Positions 1 to 6,735 of a stretch of DNA of 9,374 nucleotides are shown here, in pieces (within the stretch, counting starts at the first letter, position 1; the number at the start of each line of letters is the position of its first letter). Under the pieces are notes generated by a model. That model worked only from the letters and a program-made list of their open reading frames with translations, had not been told where the DNA came from and searched no databases. Source of the stretch: Deltaproteobacteria bacterium. Lineage in GTDB: Bacteria > Desulfobacterota > Desulfobacteria > Desulfobacterales > C00003060. The translations under genes were made by a program, and so were the position numbers. The stretch is from NCBI GenBank assembly GCA_019309815.1, contig JAFDFO010000107.1:1-9374 (forward strand). Reading direction: 5' to 3'.

Positions 1-363
1 GTCGGGCGTCCACCTCCTGTCTCCAATCACCTTTGTCACAGGATTCTCGTCAAGGGAAAGTGCCTGCTCCGGACACGCTTCAACGCACTTGTTGCACTCA
101 AAGCCTGTACAGAGGTAATGCTTGGGCCTTGCCATTTTGTTCAGCTTCTTTTGGTGTACACCGTAAGGGCAGACTTCAGCGCATGTTCCGCAGGCAACAC
201 AGGCGTCACTTCGCCTCAGCCTGTATTTCCCTATGGCATTTCTGAACCGGCAGGGCGTGCATTCAACCTGTGGAAATTCAGAAGGAATAGAGGACTGGAG
301 TACTGGAGTACCGTGTTCTTCTACATTCCTATGTGCTCTCAGATCTTTATTCATCTGCTGCAT
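1..363 (-). CDS. 4Fe-4S/glutamate-synthase-like redox protein, partial (C-terminus outside window)
   Basis: The frame starts at ATG 363-361 and stays open for 121 codons to the window edge, so only the N-terminal part is seen. GGAG lies 9 nt upstream of this ATG; a second in-frame ATG at codon 4 is an alternative. Cysteines sit at 35/38 (CxxC), 55/58/61/65 (CVACGTCAEVCP, a classic 4Fe-4S motif) and 85/90/93/97 (Cx4Cx2Cx3CP), so two 4Fe-4S clusters are predicted. After the second cluster comes a stretch ending VIGDRRWTPD that matches the same place in the upstream neighbour (AMGDSYWTPD). I infer that the missing part is a GltB-like FMN-barrel domain and that the two genes are paralogues. It is 14 bp downstream of that neighbour and probably shares its transcript. 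The likely role is electron transfer in a soluble complex; the substrate is unknown. Confidence 0.8.
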   Translation of the reverse strand, partial: MQQMNKDLRAHRNVEEHGTPVLQSSIPSEFPQVECTPCRFRNAIGKYRLRRSDACVACGTCAEVCPYGVHQKKLNKMARPKHYLCTGFECNKCVEACPEQALSLDENPVTKVIGDRRWTPD

Positions 364-377
364 ATCCCCTTACTCCA

Positions 378-1751
378 CTACTCTGATACCCCGTCTGAAG
401 GTTCAGCAACGCGCTTCCCGAAAAGCTCTCCAAATGTCTGTGCTTCAAGATCCTCAAAAAACATGCCCATGGCACCGAGCACCTCCAGTATCTGATTTCT
501 CCATGCTCCAACAAGATTCATAATCCGAGCCTTCCCCCATTGGGGATGGACGTTTTCAATCTCCACCGGACAGGAAAGACCTCTTTCGCATCGCAGGCAT
601 ATGCGGCACTCAAGGGCCAGCAGCAGGGGAATGTCAACGGCGACGGCGTCAGCCCCGCATATGATCCCTTTGGCGACGTGTTCGGCCATGGCGATTCCCC
701 CGCTAGAGATAATCGTCACGCTGTCTCTGATCCCCAGGTCCACCAAATGGTTGTGCACCTTTCGAACGATATCTTTGACAAACCAGGTCTTGTCTTCGCA
801 GTCTACGTTTCCGTTCCGGTCGGCATACACATGAATGATGTCGGCTCCTGCTTCTGCCAGGGCCTGAACGCGCTGTGGGCTGTTCTCGTTCAGGGCGGTC
901 TTGATCATCACCATTGTGTCAGGGTTGTTTCCCATGAGCGTTTTGAGAGCTCCCTCCGACTTGCCGGAGTCTTTGATTTCCACGACCTGCGCCGATTCAA
1001 TAAGATGAGCATGCGTCTCCATCTGTTCTTCGGAAAGAACCGGGACAATGTATCTGGCGTACTGTTCAAAGTCTTTGTCCCAGGCCTCGGCAGGGATCTC
1101 AATCAGCGTTTCCAGCTCAGCAGCAGCCCCCGCCATCGCAAGATAGACATCTGTGCTGAGACTCCCGAAAGGAAGCGTCCCGAATATCATGGGGATAGGG
1201 ATCTCAATCTCCGCCGGGGCATCCAGAACAGGCTCTCCATGGTCGTCAAATGCAAATGATGAAAGCTTTCGCCCAAGGCTTACCAGGGTATTGATGTATT
1301 CGCGGCCGTGGATTCCGTCTCGGGTTGGGCGGACAATCTCGGACATGTCAGTCCACATGTCATCAAATCCCGGACCGGAAAACGGTCCGTCATAACCCGC
1401 ACCGGATACGGGAATGCTCCCGGTCTCAGCCTGATACCACTGTCTGGAAATGATATCCGGGGTCCAGTAGGAATCACCCATTGCCTCGTATTCCGGGTTG
1501 GTGGTCTTTGTGATGATTTGGCCGGGACAGGATTGTACGCATATAAGGCAGTTCCTGCAGATGTTGTCGATTGTGTCGGACAGCTGTCTGATGTCAAACG
1601 TTCTCTTGTTGTACGCGCCATATATACATTTGCGCTTCACGCACTTGAAACATCGCAGGCAACCCGCCTCCCAGTCCAGGATCGTGCCCTTTTCGACGGG
1701 AACGAATCGGGGCGCCACTGTCTCTGTATGAATGTGATATTTCTTTGGCAT
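378..1751 (-). CDS. GltB-like FMN-binding glutamate synthase-family protein with N-terminal 4Fe-4S clusters
   Basis: This is a 457-residue protein from ATG 1751 to TAG 378. The N-terminus carries two iron-sulfur motifs: C31/C34/C37/C42 and C65/C68/C71/C75-P. Residues about 96-400 resemble the FMN-barrel domain of glutamate synthase, most clearly SSGGIAMAEHVAKGIICGADAV (349-370, contiguous) followed by a cysteine cluster C382/C385/C388/C394. There is no glutaminase (GATase) domain, unlike bacterial GltB, and no NADPH-binding domain. The usual glycine-rich DGxxGGTGA stretch of the barrel is not visible; near 301-315 the protein instead reads AGADIIHVYADRNGN. True glutamate synthesis is therefore doubtful. 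It begins 5 bp after the MvhD-like gene and is followed by its own partial paralogue. The setting suggests a subunit that passes electrons between iron-sulfur proteins and a flavin. Annotation pipelines would likely call it a glutamate synthase-related protein. Confidence 0.85.
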   Translation of the reverse strand: MPKKYHIHTETVAPRFVPVEKGTILDWEAGCLRCFKCVKRKCIYGAYNKRTFDIRQLSDTIDNICRNCLICVQSCPGQIITKTTNPEYEAMGDSYWTPDIISRQWYQAETGSIPVSGAGYDGPFSGPGFDDMWTDMSEIVRPTRDGIHGREYINTLVSLGRKLSSFAFDDHGEPVLDAPAEIEIPIPMIFGTLPFGSLSTDVYLAMAGAAAELETLIEIPAEAWDKDFEQYARYIVPVLSEEQMETHAHLIESAQVVEIKDSGKSEGALKTLMGNNPDTMVMIKTALNENSPQRVQALAEAGADIIHVYADRNGNVDCEDKTWFVKDIVRKVHNHLVDLGIRDSVTIISSGGIAMAEHVAKGIICGADAVAVDIPLLLALECRICLRCERGLSCPVEIENVHPQWGKARIMNLVGAWRNQILEVLGAMGMFFEDLEAQTFGELFGKRVAEPSDGVSE

Positions 1752-1756
1752 GGGTT

Positions 1757-2158
1757 CTACTCTGCTTTGCCCAGAGATTCGATGCGCTCTGTCATGGCCT
1801 TAGCCACCTGTTTGAAGTCTTTCCATTCAGGGGTTCCGAGTTGAAACATCTCCAAGCGGCTGATTTCGATCCCTGTCTCTTCCAGCAGCCCCCTGGTGTA
1901 TTTGACCACCTTCTTCGCCCTCAGGTTTCCATCCAGGAGATGGCATGTCTTGTCCGGGCATCCCAGAACGAAAATCCCGTCAGCACCTGCCTCAAAGGCC
2001 TTGATGATAGGTAGGGTATCCACCTTGCTGCTGCAAGGTATCTCAACAATCCTGACGGTCGGCTCGAACGACAACCGTCCCTTGCCTGTCAGGGACGCTT
2101 CTCCACTGATGGCATTTCGGCAGCAAAAGGCGATAATCCTGATTGAAGGCTCTGCCAT
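1757..2158 (-). CDS. MvhD/FlpD-family hydrogenase iron-sulfur subunit (methyl-viologen-reducing hydrogenase delta-like)
   Basis: About 133 residues from ATG 2158 (MAEPSIRIIAFCC) to TAG 1757, the usual size for the family. MvhD proteins carry a 2Fe-2S cluster and relay electrons between a hydrogenase or dehydrogenase and the flavin subunit HdrA in heterodisulfide-reductase complexes. Family landmarks seen are IIAFCC near the start, IPCSSKVD, the block AFEAGADGIFVLGC, and a CHLLDGN motif matching the CHY.xGN of MvhD. One conserved cysteine is missing: the typical FCCxWC reads FCCRNA here. An in-frame TTG two codons upstream (2164) is an alternative start, with AAGGGA about 10 nt before it; I prefer ATG because the protein then begins like other members. 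It is the first gene of the operon with the two GltB-like genes, behind a probable sigma-54 promoter. Confidence 0.85.
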   Translation of the reverse strand: MAEPSIRIIAFCCRNAISGEASLTGKGRLSFEPTVRIVEIPCSSKVDTLPIIKAFEAGADGIFVLGCPDKTCHLLDGNLRAKKVVKYTRGLLEETGIEISRLEMFQLGTPEWKDFKQVAKAMTERIESLGKAE

Positions 2159-2196
2159 GTTCAAGGTTTCTTGTTCCCTTTGGTTTCTCTTCTCGT

Positions 2197-2220
2197 CTCG
2201 CTACTCCTCGTTAGCGCGAG
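2197..2220 (-). other. Leader hairpin near the predicted mRNA 5' end
   Basis: CTCG (2197-2200) can pair with CGAG (2217-2220), and CTA (2201-2203) with TAG (2212-2214). This gives seven pairs with a two-base bulge and an eight-base loop; a CGCTA/TAGCG pairing is an alternative. The predicted sigma-54 start lies at about 2221, so the hairpin would stand at the very 5' end of the MvhD-operon transcript. There it might stabilise the message or affect translation. Function is inferred only. Confidence 0.4.
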
Positions 2221-2231
2221 TTCATGAATAA

Positions 2232-2247
2232 AGCAAGAGCCAGGCCA
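2232..2247 (-). promoter_or_regulatory. Sigma-54 (-24/-12) promoter for the MvhD/GltB-like operon
   Basis: On the minus strand the sequence reads TGGCCTGGCTCTTGCT. This keeps the invariant GG and GC dinucleotides of the RpoN consensus (TGGCACG-N4-TTGCW) with exactly 10 bases between them, plus the flanking TGGC and TTGCT. The predicted start is near 2221, leaving about 60 nt of leader before ATG 2158. No competing sigma-70 promoter stands out. RpoN promoters need an enhancer-binding activator, so the operon is probably switched on by a specific signal. Confidence 0.7.
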
Positions 2248-2344
2248 ACTATAAATACATAACTATTTCAAAAAGATATCAACATAGGGATTCCCAATAG
2301 GCGTGGATTAAATACATTTTAGTAGGATTCTTTGACAATAAGCG

Positions 2345-2385
2345 ACATTTGTGTGTGAAATGTGCATGTTGAGAGGGTGAAATGT
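2345..2385. promoter_or_regulatory. Candidate activator-binding region (inverted and direct GTGAAATGT motifs)
   Basis: ACATTT (2345-2350) and AAATGT (2358-2363) form a perfect 6-bp inverted repeat with a 7-bp spacer. GTGAAATGT occurs at 2355-2363 and again at 2377-2385, so the copies are 22 bp apart, about two helical turns and on the same face. The region is roughly 125-165 bp upstream of the predicted sigma-54 start, a usual distance for enhancer-binding proteins. The regulator is unknown, and none is encoded in the window. Confidence 0.45.
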
Positions 2386-2392
2386 AAGGCTT

Positions 2393-2611
2393 TCACGACA
2401 CCAACGTGATGAAGTTCTCAAACAGAACATCAAACTGCTCGTCCAAAAGGATCTCCAGCTCCCGAGCGGTCCTCACTATGTCTCCCGCGTCAATTGAAGG
2501 GAGCTCGGATAACCACGCTTGATCATTCTGAAGCCAGGTTCTTATCTCGGTCACGCCGGCAGCATGGTTGTCAAACTGGAGTCCAATCAAATAGTTAGGA
2601 TAATAGGGCAA
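2393..2611 (-). pseudogene. Unrecognised short frame, probably a 5'-truncated gene remnant
   Basis: An open frame of 72 codons ends at TGA 2393. Its codon choice looks coding (many GAG, CTG, ATC and GAC codons) and the product is acidic and helix-prone (for example TARELEILLDEQFDVLFENF), but I do not recognise a family. The frame opens at a TAG near 2650 and holds no ATG or GTG; the only candidate start is TTG 2611, with no Shine-Dalgarno sequence before it. I read it as the tail of a gene whose front was lost, together with the front of the divergently placed MscS remnant. A genuine small protein starting at TTG cannot be excluded. Confidence 0.4.
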
Positions 2612-2812
2612 GGCGACATGCGACGTTTTTGTTGTTTTATACGAGGGCTAGCAACGTTTTTGTAGCCTCTCCCTGTGGCCGTGCTGTTGCACAGCTGAAG
2701 ACGGGAATTGAAGCGTCCCACGGATTGTGGTATAGGCATGAAAACTCGCGAATTAGAGAGGTTTGCCTCTTTACGAGATACTGCCACCTGTGAATCCCGA
2801 CCAAGCAAGGCA

Positions 2813-3088
2813 GGATACGGAGAGCATATAAATAAGGCAAGACAGATCATGGCGGATGTCATCGCCAAGGACGGGCGCATCCTGAAAGTCCCTGCACCAA
2901 CTATCGCCGTTTACGAATTAGCTGACAGCAGCGTGAATTTTGTTGTCAGACCCTGGTCTAAGGCAGGTGATTACTGGGATGTCTATTTTGATATCACGGA
3001 AAATATCAAGAAAGCCCTGGATGCTGAGGGAGTCAACATTCCTTTTCCTCAGCGCGATGTCCACGTCTACAAACACGAGGCAGTGTAA
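2813..3088 (+). pseudogene. C-terminal remnant of an MscS-type mechanosensitive channel
   Basis: From GYGEHINKARQI to the TAA at 3086 the translation matches the cytoplasmic C-terminal beta/alpha domain of small-conductance mechanosensitive channels. It includes ILKVPAPTIAVYELADSS, NFVVRPW, DYWDVYFDITENIKKALD and the family's signature ending IPFPQRDVHVYKH. Intact MscS proteins have about 270-300 residues; only about 91 remain, and the three membrane helices with the pore are gone. The frame continues upstream to ATG 2708, but those 35 residues do not resemble MscS, and upstream frames give no sign of the lost half. A chimeric short protein could be made from ATG 2708 or 2738 but could not form a channel. 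The break lies close to 2813. Confidence 0.8.
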
Positions 3089-3211
3089 TCAGCCGAATCA
3101 TAACTCTATTCAGAGACGGAAGACCCTTATGGGACAGGTGAAGGCTTACGCGATGTATTGCAAACATGGATGTGTGAGCCTTTTCTGTTTTCCTGCGATG
3201 GGGGGGACGGC

Positions 3212-6106
3212 ATGATGGCCAAAAAGCCCACGTATGAACAACTGGAACACACCGTCGAAGCCCTCAGAGCCAGTGAGGAGAAATACCGGATACTCGTATC
3301 AGAGTCCCCCTTAGGAATCGTTTTGATCGGCAAGGGCGGGCAGTACAAATACGTCAACCCCAAGTTCACCGACATGTTTGGTTACACACTCGAAGACATT
3401 CCTACCGGGCGTGAATGGTTTACCAAGGCATTCCCTGATCCGGAACTCCGGGATCAGGTCATTTCAACCTGGGCCGATGATCTGAAAGAATCAAAGACTG
3501 GTGAAGTCAGGCCCCGAACATATAGTGTGGTTTGCAAGGACGGATCAGAAAAGGTTATGCGCTTCAGGCCCGTCACCTTGAAGTCCGGGGAGCAGTTTGT
3601 GACTTACGAGGACGTCACCGACCGCCAACGGGCCGAGGAGGCTTTGCGGGAATCCGAAGAAATGTTGAGAACCTTTACGGACAGCGTGACTGATTTCTTC
3701 GCTGTCACAGACAAAGATGAGAATTTCATTTATGTCAACAAAGCAATGGCTGACATCTTGGGGTATTCCAAAGAAGAAATGACAGGCATGCATATCTCTG
3801 CAGTAATAGGTGAAGAATCCATGGCCAATTTCCTGCCTGAAGTAAAGGAATTGGTTGAGAACGGAAGGCTCGGCATTGACGCCACATGGGTAACGAAAGA
3901 TGGAGAAAAGGTTCACGGGGAATTAAACGTCAATGCTATTTACGATGCCCACGGTAATTACATGGGAAGCCGTGGGGTATTTCGCAACATTACTGATCGA
4001 AAGCAGGCGGAAGAGGCACTCAGAAAAGCTCACGACGATTTAGAGCAAAAGGTGCAGGAACGAACGGCTGAACTGATCGATGTCAACGAACAACTGAAAG
4101 TGGAGATCCAGGAACGAAAACAAGCGGAGCAAACGGCCCACGAGAGTGAGGATAAGTACCGAAACCTCGTGGAACAAGCAAGTGAGGGGATTACGATTCT
4201 TCAGGACGGACTCATCAAGTATGCCAATCCTCGTTTACTAGAACTGACCGGTTACGGTCTCGAAGATATCATTGGAAAGCCTTTTCCTCAATACGTTCAC
4301 CCAGACGATGCCGCAGAATCCGTTGAGAAGTACAACGCCTGGATAGAGGGAAAAGAGATGGAGAGTCGTTACGAGAGGAGGCTGGTGCACAAGAATGGAA
4401 CCACCATACATACTGAGGCGAGTATAGGACTTATTACCTACCAGGATAAGCCCGCTGTCCTTGTAAGCCTGCGTGACATCACGGAACGCAAGCTGACAGA
4501 CGAAGCCATGCAGGAGAGCGTTCGCCGGATGCAAATTGCCTATGACCAATCTACTGTCTATGCGGAAGAGCTGAAAAGTGAAGTAGTCGAACGCAGGCGA
4601 GGGGAAGAGGCCCTGAGGGGGAGCGAAGAGAAGTATCGGTCTCTGGTCGAGTCCGCCGAAGATTCTGTATACCTGGTAGATGTTGACTCCAACTACCTGT
4701 TCATGAACGAAAAACACCTGTCCAGGTTTGGACTGCCAAATAACGAGGTAATGGACCGGCCATACGGTGATTTCCATTCAGCAGAAGAGACAAAGGCCTT
4801 CACCGAAAAAGTGGATGAGGTTTTCAAAACGAGCCAATCAGTCTGGCATGAATACAGAAGTCAGAGAGACGGCAGACACTTCCTTCGAACCCTAAGCCCT
4901 GTTAAAGGAACAGACGGGAAGACAACGGCCGTGACTATTGTTTCAAAAGACATTACCGAGCTCAAGCACCTCGAGACCCAACTCCAACAAGCCCAGAGAA
5001 TGGAGGCTATTGGGACTCTGGCGGGCGGGATTGCCCACGACTTCAACAATGTGCTGATGGCCATCCAGGGGCACACGTCCTTGATATTCAGCGATATTGA
5101 CACCGAGCATCCGCATTTTGAACACCTCAGCGGAATAGAGCATACGGTCCAGAGGGGGGCCAGCCTTGCGAGGCAACTCCTGGGTTTTGCCAGGGGAGGT
5201 AAATACGAAGTCAAATCGACTGACATGAACGAGCTTATCGAGGAAACCTGCAAGATGTTCGGCCGCACCAAGAAAGAAGTCGAGATTCATACAAAATACC
5301 AGGAAGACATCTGGCCGGCGGAAGTTGATCGGGCACAGATCGAGCAGGTGTTGTTGAATCTCTATGTCAATGCCTGGCAGGCCATGCCACATGGGGGAAA
5401 CCTGTATGTCGAGACAACCCATGCGGTGGTCGACGAGAATGATGCCAAGCCGTTTGGGATAGAGCCTGGCAACTACGTCAAGATATCGGTGACTGATACA
5501 GGTGTCGGCATGGATAAGGCTACTCAGCAAAGGATATTTGACCCGTTTTTTACCACCAAGGAGATGGGCCGCGGAACGGGTCTGGGCCTGGCGTCGGCGT
5601 ACGGGATTATCAAGAATCACGGTGGCATCATTCGTGTCTATAGTGAAGAAGACGAAGGCTCCACCTTCAGCATTTACCTGCCTGCATCGGAAAAGCAGAT
5701 CGAAGTCGCAGAGGGAAAACCTGTTGATGAGGTCGTGAAGGGAACCGGAACGATCCTTCTTGTGGATGATGAGAATATGGTGCTGGGTGTCGGCAAGGAG
5801 ATGCTCGAGAGAATAGGCTACAGCGTCCTGCTGGCCACGAGCGGAATAGAAGCCGTTCAAATCCACAGGAAGCACAAAGACGAAATCGATCTGGTTATCC
5901 TGGACATGATCATGCCGGACATGGACGGTGGCCAGACATATGACCAAATCAAAGAGGATAGCCCGAAGGTCAAAGTCCTGCTTGCCAGTGGTTACAGTAT
6001 AAACGGCAAAGCGACCGAGATCTTGGAACGCGGTTGTAACGGCTTCATTCAGAAACCGTTCAACATGAAGGAATTGTCAAGGAAAATCAGGGATACTCTG
6101 AAATAG
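3212..6106 (+). CDS. Hybrid sensor histidine kinase: four PAS domains, HisKA, HATPase, receiver
   Basis: A 964-residue protein without evident membrane segments, so probably a cytoplasmic sensor. Order (approximate): PAS1 22-143, PAS2 146-265, coiled coil 265-312, PAS3 312-428, coiled coil 430-470, PAS4 470-585, HisKA 595-665, HATPase 700-830, receiver 847-962. Catalytic parts are intact: H-box GGIAHDFNN with H609, N-box NLYVNAWQAM (N716/N720), G1 DTGVGM (762-767), F-box FDPFFTTK, G2 GRGTGLGLA; receiver acidic pair D852/D853, phosphoacceptor D898 (LDMIMPD), S926 and K948. It should autophosphorylate at H609 and relay to D898 or a separate partner. ATG 3212 (MMAKKPTYEQLE) is chosen because this start is typical of such kinases and follows a run of seven G with 5 nt spacing; an in-frame ATG at 3158 is less likely. 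The ligand and output partner are unknown. Confidence 0.93.
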   Translation: MMAKKPTYEQLEHTVEALRASEEKYRILVSESPLGIVLIGKGGQYKYVNPKFTDMFGYTLEDIPTGREWFTKAFPDPELRDQVISTWADDLKESKTGEVRPRTYSVVCKDGSEKVMRFRPVTLKSGEQFVTYEDVTDRQRAEEALRESEEMLRTFTDSVTDFFAVTDKDENFIYVNKAMADILGYSKEEMTGMHISAVIGEESMANFLPEVKELVENGRLGIDATWVTKDGEKVHGELNVNAIYDAHGNYMGSRGVFRNITDRKQAEEALRKAHDDLEQKVQERTAELIDVNEQLKVEIQERKQAEQTAHESEDKYRNLVEQASEGITILQDGLIKYANPRLLELTGYGLEDIIGKPFPQYVHPDDAAESVEKYNAWIEGKEMESRYERRLVHKNGTTIHTEASIGLITYQDKPAVLVSLRDITERKLTDEAMQESVRRMQIAYDQSTVYAEELKSEVVERRRGEEALRGSEEKYRSLVESAEDSVYLVDVDSNYLFMNEKHLSRFGLPNNEVMDRPYGDFHSAEETKAFTEKVDEVFKTSQSVWHEYRSQRDGRHFLRTLSPVKGTDGKTTAVTIVSKDITELKHLETQLQQAQRMEAIGTLAGGIAHDFNNVLMAIQGHTSLIFSDIDTEHPHFEHLSGIEHTVQRGASLARQLLGFARGGKYEVKSTDMNELIEETCKMFGRTKKEVEIHTKYQEDIWPAEVDRAQIEQVLLNLYVNAWQAMPHGGNLYVETTHAVVDENDAKPFGIEPGNYVKISVTDTGVGMDKATQQRIFDPFFTTKEMGRGTGLGLASAYGIIKNHGGIIRVYSEEDEGSTFSIYLPASEKQIEVAEGKPVDEVVKGTGTILLVDDENMVLGVGKEMLERIGYSVLLATSGIEAVQIHRKHKDEIDLVILDMIMPDMDGGQTYDQIKEDSPKVKVLLASGYSINGKATEILERGCNGFIQKPFNMKELSRKIRDTLK

Positions 6107-6120
6107 GAGTAGAATGATCG

Positions 6121-6145
6121 GGGGACAGCCTCTTTCTTCCCCTTT
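6121..6145 (+). terminator. Weak candidate terminator after the kinase gene
   Basis: GGGGA (6121-6125) can pair with TCCCC (6138-6142) across a 12-base loop, followed by TTT, 15 bp after the kinase stop codon. An overlapping pairing ATCGGG (6117-6122) with CCCGAT (6154-6159) is also possible. The stem is short and the T-run poor, so this is tentative. Confidence 0.3.
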
Positions 6146-6191
6146 GCATAGCACCCGATGCTTCAAGACCCGCGGCAAGGGCACCCACCGA

Positions 6192-6728
6192 TTAGCTCAA
6201 TCCACCAGCCTGGTGATTCTCGGCTTCCAAAAAGTGCCTCCTGATCTCTTCTGATACATTGTTTGCAGGACAATGAAAGTGAATGCATCGCCCGCATTCG
6301 TACCGTTTCATCGTCGCAACGAAGACGACCAGAGAAATAACGTAGATGGTCAGCAACCCGTGATAGAAATACAACCAGTAGACAGGAAACGCGACCCAAA
6401 CGAGCAATGCGATTGCCACAATGGCATATTCGACAAAGCTGTAGGACCCTGGCTTTGGTTGAAAATACTTGGGTACCCACCGTACGAACATGCAGTTTAC
6501 GGTCTTTTCGCCTTGGAGATAATGTGGGCAATGCGTGCAGAAGAACTTGAATACGACAACGGCAAACACGAGGATGGTTCCCAAGATGTAGACAACCATC
6601 CACACTGTCGAGCTTTCCGAAATGGCCGTACACGCAGTGATAAAGGGTATGGCCAGGAAGAGACACCAGTAAACGCAGTCATGGAATCCGTGCTTTGTCT
6701 TTAGGTCATGTTTGGAATTGTTGTTCAA
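6192..6728 (-). CDS. Four-helix integral membrane protein with paired cysteine motifs, unknown function
   Basis: 178 residues, ending at TAA 6192. Hydrophobic segments at about 17-35, 42-62, 98-118 and 120-140 predict four membrane helices in two hairpins. After each pair lies a cysteine/histidine-rich loop: C64-T-H-C67-P-H with C79, and C145-G-R-C148-I-H-F-H-C153-P. The repeated layout (helix pair, then CxxC) suggests an internally duplicated fold binding a metal or an iron-sulfur or haem centre on one membrane face; that is inference. The start is TTG 6728: no ATG occurs in frame before codon 44, while AGGAGG lies 7 nt upstream of the TTG. The gene converges on the sensor kinase with an 85-bp gap. 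I recognise no named family. Redox membrane component or metal-binding membrane protein are both possible. Confidence 0.8.
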   Translation of the reverse strand: MNNNSKHDLKTKHGFHDCVYWCLFLAIPFITACTAISESSTVWMVVYILGTILVFAVVVFKFFCTHCPHYLQGEKTVNCMFVRWVPKYFQPKPGSYSFVEYAIVAIALLVWVAFPVYWLYFYHGLLTIYVISLVVFVATMKRYECGRCIHFHCPANNVSEEIRRHFLEAENHQAGGLS

Positions 6729-6735
6729 TTTCTCT

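Noticed and set aside
540..1259. Plus-strand open frame of 239 codons opposite the GltB-like gene
   Set aside because: It is a shadow of the minus-strand gene, which has clear iron-sulfur motifs and operon spacing.
2708..2812. N-terminal extension of the MscS remnant as a real protein start
   Set aside because: These 35 residues have no MscS or other similarity that I can see, and no good ribosome site precedes the ATG codons.
3158..3211. Upstream ATG as the kinase start
   Set aside because: The added 18 residues do not resemble the family N-terminus, and MMAKKPTYEQLE from 3212 follows a G-rich ribosome site.
4943..5947. Long minus-strand open frame of 334 codons inside the kinase gene
   Set aside because: It lies wholly antisense to the HisKA/HATPase/receiver region, whose motifs are intact; the antisense product shows no recognisable domain.
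6163..6728. Other minus-strand frames overlapping the membrane protein
   Set aside because: They lack the hydrophobic segments and ribosome site; the TTG-started frame explains the region.
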